This document shows positions 1 to 7,522 of a DNA stretch of 37,049 bases, in pieces. This DNA is from DTYU01 sp040757355. Its GTDB lineage: Bacteria; Bacillota; Desulfotomaculia; Desulfotomaculales; Ammonificaceae. The DNA lies in assembly GCA_040757355.1 (NCBI GenBank), contig JBFLWY010000028.1:1-37049 (forward strand), given 5' to 3'. The notes below the pieces were generated by a model, which was not told where the DNA came from, did not search any database, and was given only the letters and a program-made list of their open reading frames with translations. A program made the translations under genes and the position numbers. Positions within the stretch are counted from its first letter, which is position 1; every line of letters starts with the position of its first letter.

Positions 1-2795
1 TCCCCCTCTCTTCGCGTCGCGACCGTGATCTTCCCTTTTTCGCCGGCATCCCTGTCCACTACGGTAGCAATGGCGTGGGCCGCGTTCACGATCGTGTTCA
101 AAACCACCTGGTTGATCTCGTCAACCGCACAGGGAACAAGGGGCAGGTCCGGATCCAGATCCATTTCGAGGTCCGCCACGTACTTCCACTCGTTCCGCGA
201 AATCGTCACCGTGCTCTCCACCGCCCTGTTAAGGTTACAGGGTGCTTTCTCCCTCTTGCCGGGATGCGCGAAGTCTTTCATTGCCAAAACGAGCTTCCGC
301 ACCCGACCGATTCCTTCAAGGGATTGTTCAATGGCCTTGGGAATCTCCGCGCCTAAAAACTCCCAGTCAACCTCTGCAAAAGCTGTTCTTAAATCATTCA
401 CTGGTACGACGCCGCTCTCCGCCTGCGCCATTAGCTCCCGGCAACACGCCAAAAATTGGGAGAGCGCCGCAAACGCATCCCGGAGGAAGGTCGTATTATC
501 GCCGACATACTGCATCGGCGTATTGATCTCGTGGGCGATCCCCGCCGCCAACTGCCCGATCGACTCGAGTTTCTGCCGCAAAACGCGTTGGGCCTCTTCG
601 TTCTTCCGCTCGGTAATGTCAGCAGCGAGGATAACGTAACCTAATCGCTTCCCTTCCTCGCTTACCAGCGGCGTCACCGTCAGTCCTAAAAAGCCCGGCT
701 TACCGTCCCGCCGCTGGTAGCGGACGTCGTCCACCCGCACCGGTTCCCCGCGCTCCCGGCACGCCGCAATACCCTGCGCCACCCTATCCCACTCCCACTC
801 GATACCGTTCGCGCCGAGCAGGCGGCCGACTACCGCTTCCGCCGCCAGCCCAAATGCTTCGGCCGCAGGACCATTCCAGTGTTTAACGCGACCATCCGCG
901 TCTAAACCAATCAGGATGGAGGAGATTGAGGCCACCAGCTGCTTGATTTGCGTGTGCGCCGCCTGCAGCGCCTGCTCCGCTTCCTGCCTTGCCGTAATAT
1001 CGCGGAAAACAACGACGGCGCCGACAATCCTCGCCCCCTCCCGCACCGGCGTGCAGGTATATTCCACGGGGAAGCTGCTCCCGTCCTTCCGCCAAAAGAC
1101 CTCGCCTGTAACTGAGCGTGGCCGCCCGTCCCGTACCGTGGCGTAAATCGGGCACGCCTCGTCCGGATAAGGTGTCCCGTCCGCCCGCGTGTGGTGCAAG
1201 ATCGCGTGCTGGGACCGGCCGATTATGTCTACCGCCGTATAACCAGTCATTTCAAGCGCCGCCGGGTTCACAAAGGTTGCTCTACCCTCCGGGTCCACGC
1301 CGTATATCCCTTCCCCGACGGCCTCCAGAAGCATCTCGTTCTGGCGCTTCGCCTGCGCCAGCGCCTCCTCCGCCTTTTTTCGTGCCGTGATTTCGAAAAG
1401 GTACCCTTGAAACTGAAGCAGTTCGCCGCGCTGGTCAAAAGTTCCGATCACGTTCTGCACCACGGTGATCAGTTGCCCGTCATGCCGGCTGAAAGTAGCC
1501 TCGTGGAGCTCAAGCTTTTTCCTTTCGCGGAGGAGCTTTAGGAACGCCTCTTTTGCCGCCGGGTCCGGAAAGAGGGTGAAGAAATCGGTCGCCAGCGCCT
1601 TCTCGAGCGAGCCGAAGCCGAACATCCGCACGTAAGCCGGGTTGCACAAAAGGACCCGGCCGGACGCTAAAGCAATATAGTTGCCGGTAAGTGCCTGGTC
1701 AAAAAGGTCGTGGTAGCGTTCCTCGCTCTCCCGCAACTGCTTCGACTGCTCGAGAGCGGCAAGCATCTTGTTAATATCGCAGGCTAAGTCGGCAAGCTCG
1801 TCGTTCCCCACCACTGCCACCCGGGTGGTGAGATTTCCTTCCATCCCGATCCGGCGCACTGCCGTACTCAGGCGCGACAGCGGAGAAATAACCGTCTTTT
1901 GAAAGGCAAAGATGAGGACCCCACCGAGAAGGCACCCAGCGGCCACCAGCGCAATTAAAACATACATGAGGCTCTGCAGGCCTTGCTGGTAAACCGCCCG
2001 GTGCACGGTTACCTGCAAAAGGAGCACCGGCTCGCCCCGGAGCCCGTCTACTAAGGTGTAACCCGTAATCGCGTCCGGGCTGGTAAACTGCGTGTAAAGG
2101 TCTGTCCTCCCCTTCAGTAAGGTCTGTGCCGCTGCCGCCGCGTCCGGCGGCAGCTCATCGCCGGTAAGCGGCCACACGTCGAGCATTATAATGCTTGTAT
2201 TAGCTAATAAGCTTATTTCTTCGGTGTTAAGATACCGCGCCAGGACGACCATCCCGCGGCTGTCCCCAGCACCTTCACCCGGTTTGACGGGTACCGCAGC
2301 TATTATTGCCGGGCCCGCCGGCAGGAGGCCCACGCCGGATAATCCGTTGCCCGCAGTCATAGAGCGAAGCAGATACCCCTGCTCGGCCGCAAGACTTTTT
2401 CGCAGGCCTTCCGGAAGTACCGCCGCCCACCCCTTGCCGGGGTTGTATACCTTGCCGAAAACCAGACGGCCGCTGGTATCTATGAAAGCAACGACGTCGA
2501 TTCTTTGTGCCGCAAGCACCGCGTCCGAGAGGTTCAGACGCACGTAGTCCGAGCTTTGCCGCTCCATAAAGGCGCACGTATCATCCCGCCAAGCCCAGAG
2601 CGACGCTTTCGTCTGCAACTCCCGCCCCTCATCATCAAGTAAATGAAGCACCTGCTTTAGGTCCGCCGCCAGGTGCGTCTCCTCGTGGACCAGCAGGCTG
2701 TTCAAGACAATTGTCTTGAATGCAATAACAAAAACCGTACCTATGCATAGGGCCGTAAACCCGAAAAGCAGCAGCGTCTTTTCCTTTAGCGTCAT
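1..2795 (-). CDS. Membrane sensor histidine kinase with HAMP and three PAS domains (C-terminus beyond window)
   Basis: An open frame of 931 codons runs from the ATG at 2795 (Shine-Dalgarno GGGAGG, 8 nt spacer) to the left edge without a stop. In order I read a first membrane helix (about residues 6-28), an extracellular region resembling CHASE4 (about 30-265), a second helix (about 272-298), HAMP (from about 300, motif VISPLSRL), three PAS domains (about 370-480, 500-610, 630-740; each ends in a DITxR-type or equivalent signature), then the HisKA H-box LAAGIAHEINTPMQYVGDN with the phospho-acceptor His at residue 755. The ATPase N-box begins near 900 (NxxxNAAHAIA, key Asn about 904). The G boxes lie outside the window. 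By family it autophosphorylates on His and passes phosphate to a response regulator that is not visible here. The ligand is unknown. Recognition is firm; the domain edges are estimates. Confidence 0.93.
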   Translation of the reverse strand, partial: MTLKEKTLLLFGFTALCIGTVFVIAFKTIVLNSLLVHEETHLAADLKQVLHLLDDEGRELQTKASLWAWRDDTCAFMERQSSDYVRLNLSDAVLAAQRIDVVAFIDTSGRLVFGKVYNPGKGWAAVLPEGLRKSLAAEQGYLLRSMTAGNGLSGVGLLPAGPAIIAAVPVKPGEGAGDSRGMVVLARYLNTEEISLLANTSIIMLDVWPLTGDELPPDAAAAAQTLLKGRTDLYTQFTSPDAITGYTLVDGLRGEPVLLLQVTVHRAVYQQGLQSLMYVLIALVAAGCLLGGVLIFAFQKTVISPLSRLSTAVRRIGMEGNLTTRVAVVGNDELADLACDINKMLAALEQSKQLRESEERYHDLFDQALTGNYIALASGRVLLCNPAYVRMFGFGSLEKALATDFFTLFPDPAAKEAFLKLLRERKKLELHEATFSRHDGQLITVVQNVIGTFDQRGELLQFQGYLFEITARKKAEEALAQAKRQNEMLLEAVGEGIYGVDPEGRATFVNPAALEMTGYTAVDIIGRSQHAILHHTRADGTPYPDEACPIYATVRDGRPRSVTGEVFWRKDGSSFPVEYTCTPVREGARIVGAVVVFRDITARQEAEQALQAAHTQIKQLVASISSILIGLDADGRVKHWNGPAAEAFGLAAEAVVGRLLGANGIEWEWDRVAQGIAACRERGEPVRVDDVRYQRRDGKPGFLGLTVTPLVSEEGKRLGYVILAADITERKNEEAQRVLRQKLESIGQLAAGIAHEINTPMQYVGDNTTFLRDAFAALSQFLACCRELMAQAESGVVPVNDLRTAFAEVDWEFLGAEIPKAIEQSLEGIGRVRKLVLAMKDFAHPGKREKAPCNLNRAVESTVTISRNEWKYVADLEMDLDPDLPLVPCAVDEINQVVLNTIVNAAHAIATVVDRDAGEKGKITVATRREG

Positions 2796-3229
2796 CCTTT
2801 TCGCCTCCCGGATCATTTCACGGTTAAACCGCCAAAGCCGCCCGCACTAAAACAACAAAAGTACGGACGCTTGTTGCCGAGAACAGGTACTTATAACAAC
2901 ATTGCAGCCTGCGCGGGCTTCTATCTTCCTTTTTCGGCGCAATCAGTCTCCTCTTAAATAAGCCCGGCCACTCCCGCCGCCCGGTGACAAAAAATAACCG
3001 CCGCCGGGATATGTGTACGATTTTAGTAGGTAACCAGGGGGGTAATGAAGAAATGAAACCTAAGTGGCGGCGCTCCGCATTCTCACACAGAAATCCTTAT
3101 TCCTCATAGTGCAAAATCGGGTATAATCATCAACACGGCAAGCATCGTTACCCGTTACCCCGAGGACTTGGAAAGCACCCTTTTTTCTATGAAGTCTACA
3201 GTATAGATAACTGGCAGTTCATTTCAGCC
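2796..3229. other. Gene-free stretch upstream of the kinase
   Basis: No convincing coding sequence on either strand. The minus strand holds the kinase ribosome site and a TG-T-TATAAG-like extended -10 candidate around 2886-2895. The plus strand has a good TATAAT at 3122-3127 without a clear -35. A riboswitch was looked for and not recognised. Confidence 0.5.
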
Positions 3230-3252
3230 CAAGTCCCCCTCCGACACCAGCA
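3230..3252 (+). repeat. Relic of the 3' end of a tRNA-Leu gene
   Basis: This 23-nt stretch copies the T-arm 3' strand, acceptor strand, CCA and following GCA of the intact tRNA-Leu at 30376-30460, with one C fewer in the C-run. Upstream, an isolated match to the D-arm (AACTGGCAG, about 3209-3217) hints at a tRNA gene that lost its middle, but no tRNA can fold here. It could also be an attachment-site duplicate left by a recombinase acting on tRNA-Leu. Confidence 0.55.
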
Positions 3253-3260
3253 GGAAACCG

Positions 3261-3316
3261 AAACCCGCTTACCACTCTGCCTGCCCGCAGGCACGGCACA
3301 GGGTTGCGGGTTTTTG
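3261..3316. terminator. Bidirectional intrinsic terminator
   Basis: Nested hairpin: outer arms AAACCCGC (3261-3268) and GCGGGTTT (3306-3313), inner arms TGCCTGC (3278-3284) and GCAGGCA (3287-3293). It is followed by a T-run on the plus strand and lies directly after the stop of the minus-strand gene at 3318, so it probably ends that transcription unit. Confidence 0.65.
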
Positions 3317-3317
3317 C

Positions 3318-4556
3318 TTAATCAAAGGCCGTCCGGCTCGTCAGGCTCTTCTCTTCAAGCATCATTCTTTCTTTCTGCTTGTATATCTCCTCCAGGCAGG
3401 GCTTGTCCATTCCTTTTAACGTTTGGCATTCCTCATCCTGGAGATAGTAGTTTATGACTGCATTAAACAGGCCGAGGCAGATATCGTCGCTGTCAAGACC
3501 GAGCTCCCTTAAATTGCGGATAACCGTTTTCAACACCTTCCTGTATACGCCTCTTCGCTGGCGCTCCTTATTCTTGACCAGTAGATTTGCCCCGTCGTGC
3601 ACGAGCCAGACAATGGCAGGTATGTATGCAGCCGTCTCCAGAACCGTTTTTTCTTTGCTTTCGTCCAATTTGCGCCCGCTGATTAAAACCTCCCTGAGCG
3701 TCCGGTAAGGCTCCAGCTCATAAAAGCTGCTGTAATTATTTACCGCCATCGCCAGCCTTTCAAAGCCGAATCCGGCCGGAACGGGCCTGGGCTTCAGGCG
3801 GAGCAGAAATTTATCGCTGTCGAGAGGGTCTTCCAGGACTTCCTGGGGGACTTTATCCCTCAGGGCTATGGGCTTCTTTACGTACTCTTCGCTGAGGAAA
3901 ACGCCGATTTCAACATACCTGCCGTCTATCTCGTAGTAAGGTTCGCTTCTCACTCCGGCAAAATGCTCCCTGGCATTAAGCAGGACGGCGTCAAAGCCGG
4001 ACGGGTCGAGGGTTTCCAGCTCCCCGGCCAGAATGATCTGGTCCTCTCTGATGCCGCACCTTTTCCAGGCATTTACCGCCTCATCATCCCTGGGAATGAA
4101 AACCCCTTCTTTCTGTATCTTCTTGAATTCACGGCCGGTGCAGGACTTCTCGACATCCGCCGCCAGGTTTATCCCCCTGCCGTACACTTTGCCGCCCTTC
4201 CAGCAGGTGATTTTGAGCCGGTTTTGGTCGAGGCCTAGCTCTTTGAAAAAGGCGAAATTATCCATAATCGCCTTTTCCCGCGGGTAAAGGTCCCAGGAGA
4301 CGCAAAGAAGCATCCAGAAAAAGGGCAGATGCGTGTCGTCCGGCGCATCATAGTGCCTGAAGCACCTTACCCAGTAGGCGTAAGCCTCCTTGCGGAAAGG
4401 GTCGGTCCTGAGCTTGGTATTAAACCAGTCAACCGCGCCGCTGATGGTGAAGCAGTGGGGGAAGGTCGAGTCCACCAACTTCCCGGACTTACGGGTAGGC
4501 CAGCCGCGCTTTGCCATAAATTCGAGGTACATCTTTTTGATCTGGATCGCGTCCAA
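3318..4556 (-). CDS. Alanyl-tRNA-synthetase-like class II catalytic-core protein
   Basis: About 412 residues if started at the TTG at 4556, which has GGAGG 7 nt upstream. The longer frame from 4589 would put that ribosome site inside the gene. The N-terminus (IKKMYLEFMAKRGW) and the segments FFWMLLCVSWDLYPREKAI, FIPRDDEAVNAWKRCGI and GFGFERLAMAVN line up in order with class II AlaRS landmarks: the N-terminal helix, the FFxMLGNWSFGDY region, the DDEAxxxW segment and the motif-3 GxGxERL segment. The editing and C-Ala domains of a true AlaRS (about 870 residues) are absent, so this is a paralogue of the catalytic core rather than the housekeeping enzyme. It may aminoacylate or adenylate a non-standard substrate; that is inference. 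The neighbouring Mut7-C gene starts upstream on the same strand with a 55-nt gap, so the two may be co-transcribed. Confidence 0.75.
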   Translation of the reverse strand: MDAIQIKKMYLEFMAKRGWPTRKSGKLVDSTFPHCFTISGAVDWFNTKLRTDPFRKEAYAYWVRCFRHYDAPDDTHLPFFWMLLCVSWDLYPREKAIMDNFAFFKELGLDQNRLKITCWKGGKVYGRGINLAADVEKSCTGREFKKIQKEGVFIPRDDEAVNAWKRCGIREDQIILAGELETLDPSGFDAVLLNAREHFAGVRSEPYYEIDGRYVEIGVFLSEEYVKKPIALRDKVPQEVLEDPLDSDKFLLRLKPRPVPAGFGFERLAMAVNNYSSFYELEPYRTLREVLISGRKLDESKEKTVLETAAYIPAIVWLVHDGANLLVKNKERQRRGVYRKVLKTVIRNLRELGLDSDDICLGLFNAVINYYLQDEECQTLKGMDKPCLEEIYKQKERMMLEEKSLTSRTAFD

Positions 4557-4611
4557 GGTATAACCTCCGGAATTAAAACTTGACAGCAATGTGCCGTAAA
4601 AGCGGGGCGAT

Positions 4612-5355
4612 TTACCGCCGGCTCTGGATCTGCCTGACGAACTCTTCCATCTGCTCGTAGTGGGAGCCCTTCCAGTAGACGCGGCCGCAGCCCCGGCAGA
4701 GCCGGAACTCTGCGAAGTACTCGCGAACCTTTGGCGGCAGGCGCTCTTCCACCTCTTCCTTGGACACCGCTTGCAGCAGCCGGTTGCAGCGCAGACACCG
4801 GCAGAAGGGGTTCACGAGGCTGTAGAGGTCAAAGCGCCTGAGCACCTCCGCCAGTTGTGCGGGCGGGCCGGTGCTCCGCACGAAGTAGCCGTGAGTGACC
4901 TCGCTTCGTTTCAGCAGGCCCCGGTCCCGGGTAAGGAGAATCCTTCGCTCCCTTGCAGAAAGCCGAGCCAGAGCCTCATCTGATAAGCCGCTGCTGTAAA
5001 GGGCGTCGAAACCGAGCATCCGCAGGTAGGTCGCCAGCTTCCCCAAGTGGTTGTCGAGAACAAACCGCACCTCCCGCAGGGGCGCCGGCCGCACCCGGAC
5101 TACCGGAGAAACGTCGATGCTTTCAAAAACCGGGTAGACGCTGACGCGATCCCCGTCCCGGACCCTCCGGGTGAATTCCACAGACTCACCGTTGATCAGG
5201 ATGAGGTCCACCTCGGTGTGGGGGACACCCAAGGACTCGATAAGGTCCTTAACGGCGGGCTCGCCGAAAAAGAAACGCGTAAAAGCGACCTGCCTCTTCC
5301 CCGGTGGGAGAAAGTCGTTGAGCTCAGCGTAAAACCGGATCGAAGAGTGGTTCAC
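4612..5355 (-). CDS. Ubiquitin-fold / Mut7-C RNase domain protein
   Basis: 247 residues, GTG start at 5355. Residues 1-85 look like the Mut7-C ubiquitin-like (beta-grasp) domain. Residues about 95-240 are the Mut7-C PIN-type RNase: conserved acidic positions are D101 (DNHLGKLATYLRMLGFD), D126 (SDEAL) and D144 (LLTRDRGLL), followed by a zinc ribbon with C187xxC190 and C220xxC223. Length and order match the standard two-domain bacterial family. It is predicted to be a cytoplasmic metal-dependent RNase; the target RNA is unknown. The first ~25 codons and the upstream region exist again as a truncated copy at 27.5 kb, so this is the intact member of a partial duplication. Confidence 0.9.
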   Translation of the reverse strand: MNHSSIRFYAELNDFLPPGKRQVAFTRFFFGEPAVKDLIESLGVPHTEVDLILINGESVEFTRRVRDGDRVSVYPVFESIDVSPVVRVRPAPLREVRFVLDNHLGKLATYLRMLGFDALYSSGLSDEALARLSARERRILLTRDRGLLKRSEVTHGYFVRSTGPPAQLAEVLRRFDLYSLVNPFCRCLRCNRLLQAVSKEEVEERLPPKVREYFAEFRLCRGCGRVYWKGSHYEQMEEFVRQIQSRR

Positions 5356-5638
5356 CCTTTCTCACCCCGGTAGATTTTCTCTCCCGGCTGCCAAAATTCC
5401 TCTTTGCTTTCACCGGCCGGCACACAATAATCAGACCCTGCCTTCTTGAAAAAAGCAGGGTTTGTTGACCTACTAAACGCATTGCTGACAGCCGACAAGC
5501 GTAAAAGCTGCGTGTTTGCGGGATGCACGGGACTCACGGCCGCAGCGTCACCTTTCATCATGACAATGTTTGTTGTAGGCTTCGGTAAACAGCCTCAAGT
5601 GATGCTCCTCGTCGAGGATTATCCGGTGCAGCAGTTCG
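5285..5638. repeat. Copy A of a duplicated Mut7-C/ferritin junction segment
   Basis: Two blocks (5285-5451 and 5482-5638) are nearly identical to 27534-27700 and 27754-27910; a short dissimilar segment separates them in both copies. Copy A carries the start of the intact Mut7-C gene plus only the last ~30 codons of a ferritin-like gene. Similarity stops abruptly after GTTCG at 5638. Confidence 0.9.
5548..5638 (-). pseudogene. 3' remnant of a ferritin-like gene
   Basis: The minus strand reads the last ~30 codons of the intact ferritin-like gene at 27820-28416, including the EEHHLRLFTEAYNKH helix and the terminal HDER before TGA at 5548. There is no upstream continuation; it ends at the duplication breakpoint. 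Non-functional. Confidence 0.85.
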
Positions 5639-5712
5639 ACAAGCCTGACAAAGTTATACAAAGTCTTATCGCAAGCGACTAACTTGCTGGAGAGACGAGC
5701 GGGCCCGCGACG

Positions 5713-6491
5713 TTATTCGGCGGTGCGCCTCGTTGCGGCCGCTATGTACAGCGCCGGTAACTGGCTGCGCCGCTTGATTCTAAGTTTGCCGAAGATGTTC
5801 TGCAGGTGCATCTTGACGGTATTGAGCGAAATGCTGAGCGCTCCGGCAATCCCTTCGTTTGATGCTCCCGAAATTACCAGCCGCACAACGTCTTTTTCCC
5901 GCGCGGTAAGCAAGTGAAACGGGTCCTGGAGGGGGACGCCGCCAGGCGGCGCCTGCGGCTCTGCCGGCGGGTCGCCGTGACGGCGTAGTGCCAGCGGAGA
6001 CGGTTTAACAGGTGTAGGTAGAGCAGGTGCAGGAGGCCCAAGTCTTCCGGGCGGAAATCGCCCGTGCTTTTTTCCCGCCGGAGGCACAGCATGGCGTAAA
6101 CAGTCTGTCCCTCTTTGAGTTCGCAGCCCATCAGGTAATGGGTGTTATAGGTCCGGAGGAAATCGTTGTAATACTCGCTCTTTCTGGTCCACACCCCGTA
6201 ATCCACCAGGTCGGTGCTGCGGGCGACCGCCGATTCACCGGCCCGCAAGGCCGCGGTAACCTCGTCAATGTGAATATAGTAAGTGAGGTAGGGCACGATG
6301 GACTCGGCGGGGGTGTCCAGCAAGACCGGACTCTGTTCGGGGAGCCCGGTCAACGGATCGGCCAGCCAGAAACTTGCGCCGTCAAACCAGATTAATTCGC
6401 GGAGCATCTTCAGGGTTACCCGGCGCATTTCGTCAATATCCAAAGTGGCGTTGATCGCGGCCACGAGCGCGAGGAGTTTCTTTTCCTGCAA
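5713..6491 (-). pseudogene. GAF-LuxR transcriptional regulator split by a frameshift
   Basis: The first frame (TTG at 6491, AGGGAG upstream) gives an N-terminal GAF-like sensor region of about 170 residues, ending in LGLLHLLYLHLLNRLRWHY. The C-terminal LuxR helix-turn-helix (LTAREKDVVRLV...GASNEGIAGALSISLNTVKMHLQNIF) is in another frame that ends at 5713. Joining them needs one base re-read near 5960-5985, i.e. a missing base. Repaired length is about 259 residues, normal for this architecture. The gene is divergent from the stalk-domain/SLH genes at 6715 and 7523 and is the obvious candidate for their regulator. It may be truly broken or a sequencing error. Confidence 0.82.
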
Positions 6492-6527
6492 CAGAGAGGA
6501 CTCCCTTGGGGACCGGATATTTTCTTG

Positions 6528-6536
6528 ATTATACCA
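6528..6536 (-). promoter_or_regulatory. Extended -10 promoter of the LuxR gene
   Basis: Minus strand TGG-TATAAT (TATAAT at 6528-6533, TGG at 6534-6536) lies 37 nt before the TTG start. The -35 is poor, as is usual for TGn-extended promoters. The same TGGTATAAT precedes the HTH regulator at 11956-11964. Confidence 0.6.
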
Positions 6537-6606
6537 TATGACGTGTAAAAAAACGGTATAAAAATCGCCCGTCTAATACTTTCGGGCGTATTGGATACGG
6601 CTCGCC

Positions 6607-6793
6607 TCCGGTAAAATTACCCTAACCTTTACTGCGAAAACGCATATCCCGGAAGGGGGGACCGCCGGCGCTCAAACCACTGAAACCCTTATTCAAAAGC
6701 GGAAAGGAAGGCCGATGAAGGACGGAAGGGTGATAAAAATGTTAAAGAATTTACGGGTGTTTGTAGACGGGTTTATCACCTACGCGCTGTTGA
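6607..6793 (+). repeat. Copy A of a duplicated leader plus gene start
   Basis: Nearly identical to 24073-24252. It spans the 5' leader, the ribosome site AAAGGA, the ATG at 6715 and the first ~26 codons. The leader contains GGTAA-AA-TTACC (6610-6621) and GC-rich segments that could fold, but I do not recognise a riboswitch class. Confidence 0.9.
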
Positions 6794-7488
6794 TGGGTTT
6801 TATTTCGGCAGCTTTCGCCGCAGGCGATTTGAGTATCAAGGCGGTTTTGAGCAACACCATCAAGCTGAAACTCAACGGCAAAGACTGGACGCCGAAGGAT
6901 CCCGTGACGGGGGATTATTACCGGCCCATTATTTATAACGGCAGGACGTACCTGCCCGTGCGGGCGGTCAGCGAAGCGGCGGGGCTGCCGTTGGACTACG
7001 ACGGCGCTGCCAAGACGATCTGGATCGGCGGCAAGAGCGACGTCCTCCAGATAAAGGATACGAGCCATTACGAAGACGAGTACGGCAGCATCGTTACCAC
7101 CGACGCCGCCAAACTCGCCTCTCCAGGCGGCGCCTACAAATGGGGGATTACCAATAAGAAGGACCTCAGCCTGGATCACTTCATCTTCTACCTGAAGCCG
7201 AACGGAAAATACCAACGGTTCCGGGCCTCCTTCTTCCTTGACGAAGGTGTTATGGCCCCTCTCACCGTGAATATCAGGAAGGACGATTACAACGGCGCCG
7301 TGATCAAGTCGCTGGTCCTCACGCCGGGCGAAACGCTGGCCGGCGTGGATGTGGAGACCGGCGGGATCAACCGGCTTTGCGTGGAAGCGGACGTCCGGAT
7401 CAACCACGACGTTGTCAAAAAGCTGATTATCGGCGAGCCCGTTTTCTATAACGGAACCCTGCCCGCGGAATCGCCTGTCCGCGGCTAA
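6715..7488 (+). CDS. Secreted copper-amine-oxidase-N (stalk) domain protein
   Basis: 257 residues. The ATG at 6715 has AAAGGA with a 6-nt spacer; a second ATG at 6739 is a possible alternative. A signal peptide (hydrophobic stretch to about residue 35, cleavage near AFA-AGD) is followed by a stalk (Cu_amine_oxidN1-like) unit with the hallmark YNGRTYLPVRAVSEAAGL and a TIWIGG strand (about 45-112). Residues 140-250 form a beta-rich region resembling an NPCBM-type domain (KYQRFRASFFLDEG ... IKSLVLTPGETLAGVDV ... NRLCVEADV). These stalk domains are extracellular and not copper enzymes themselves. The SLH protein follows after a 34-nt gap, so the two probably form one operon and act at the cell surface. 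Confidence 0.85.
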   Translation: MKDGRVIKMLKNLRVFVDGFITYALLMGFISAAFAAGDLSIKAVLSNTIKLKLNGKDWTPKDPVTGDYYRPIIYNGRTYLPVRAVSEAAGLPLDYDGAAKTIWIGGKSDVLQIKDTSHYEDEYGSIVTTDAAKLASPGGAYKWGITNKKDLSLDHFIFYLKPNGKYQRFRASFFLDEGVMAPLTVNIRKDDYNGAVIKSLVLTPGETLAGVDVETGGINRLCVEADVRINHDVVKKLIIGEPVFYNGTLPAESPVRG

Positions 7489-7522
7489 GCGGGAGCTTCG
7501 GTTTTGTTAAGGAGGTTGAAAC

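Noticed and set aside
6607..6714. Riboswitch in the duplicated leader
   Set aside because: I compared it from memory with c-di-GMP, cobalamin, TPP, glycine and SAM motifs and found no conserved core. The conservation is explained by duplication.
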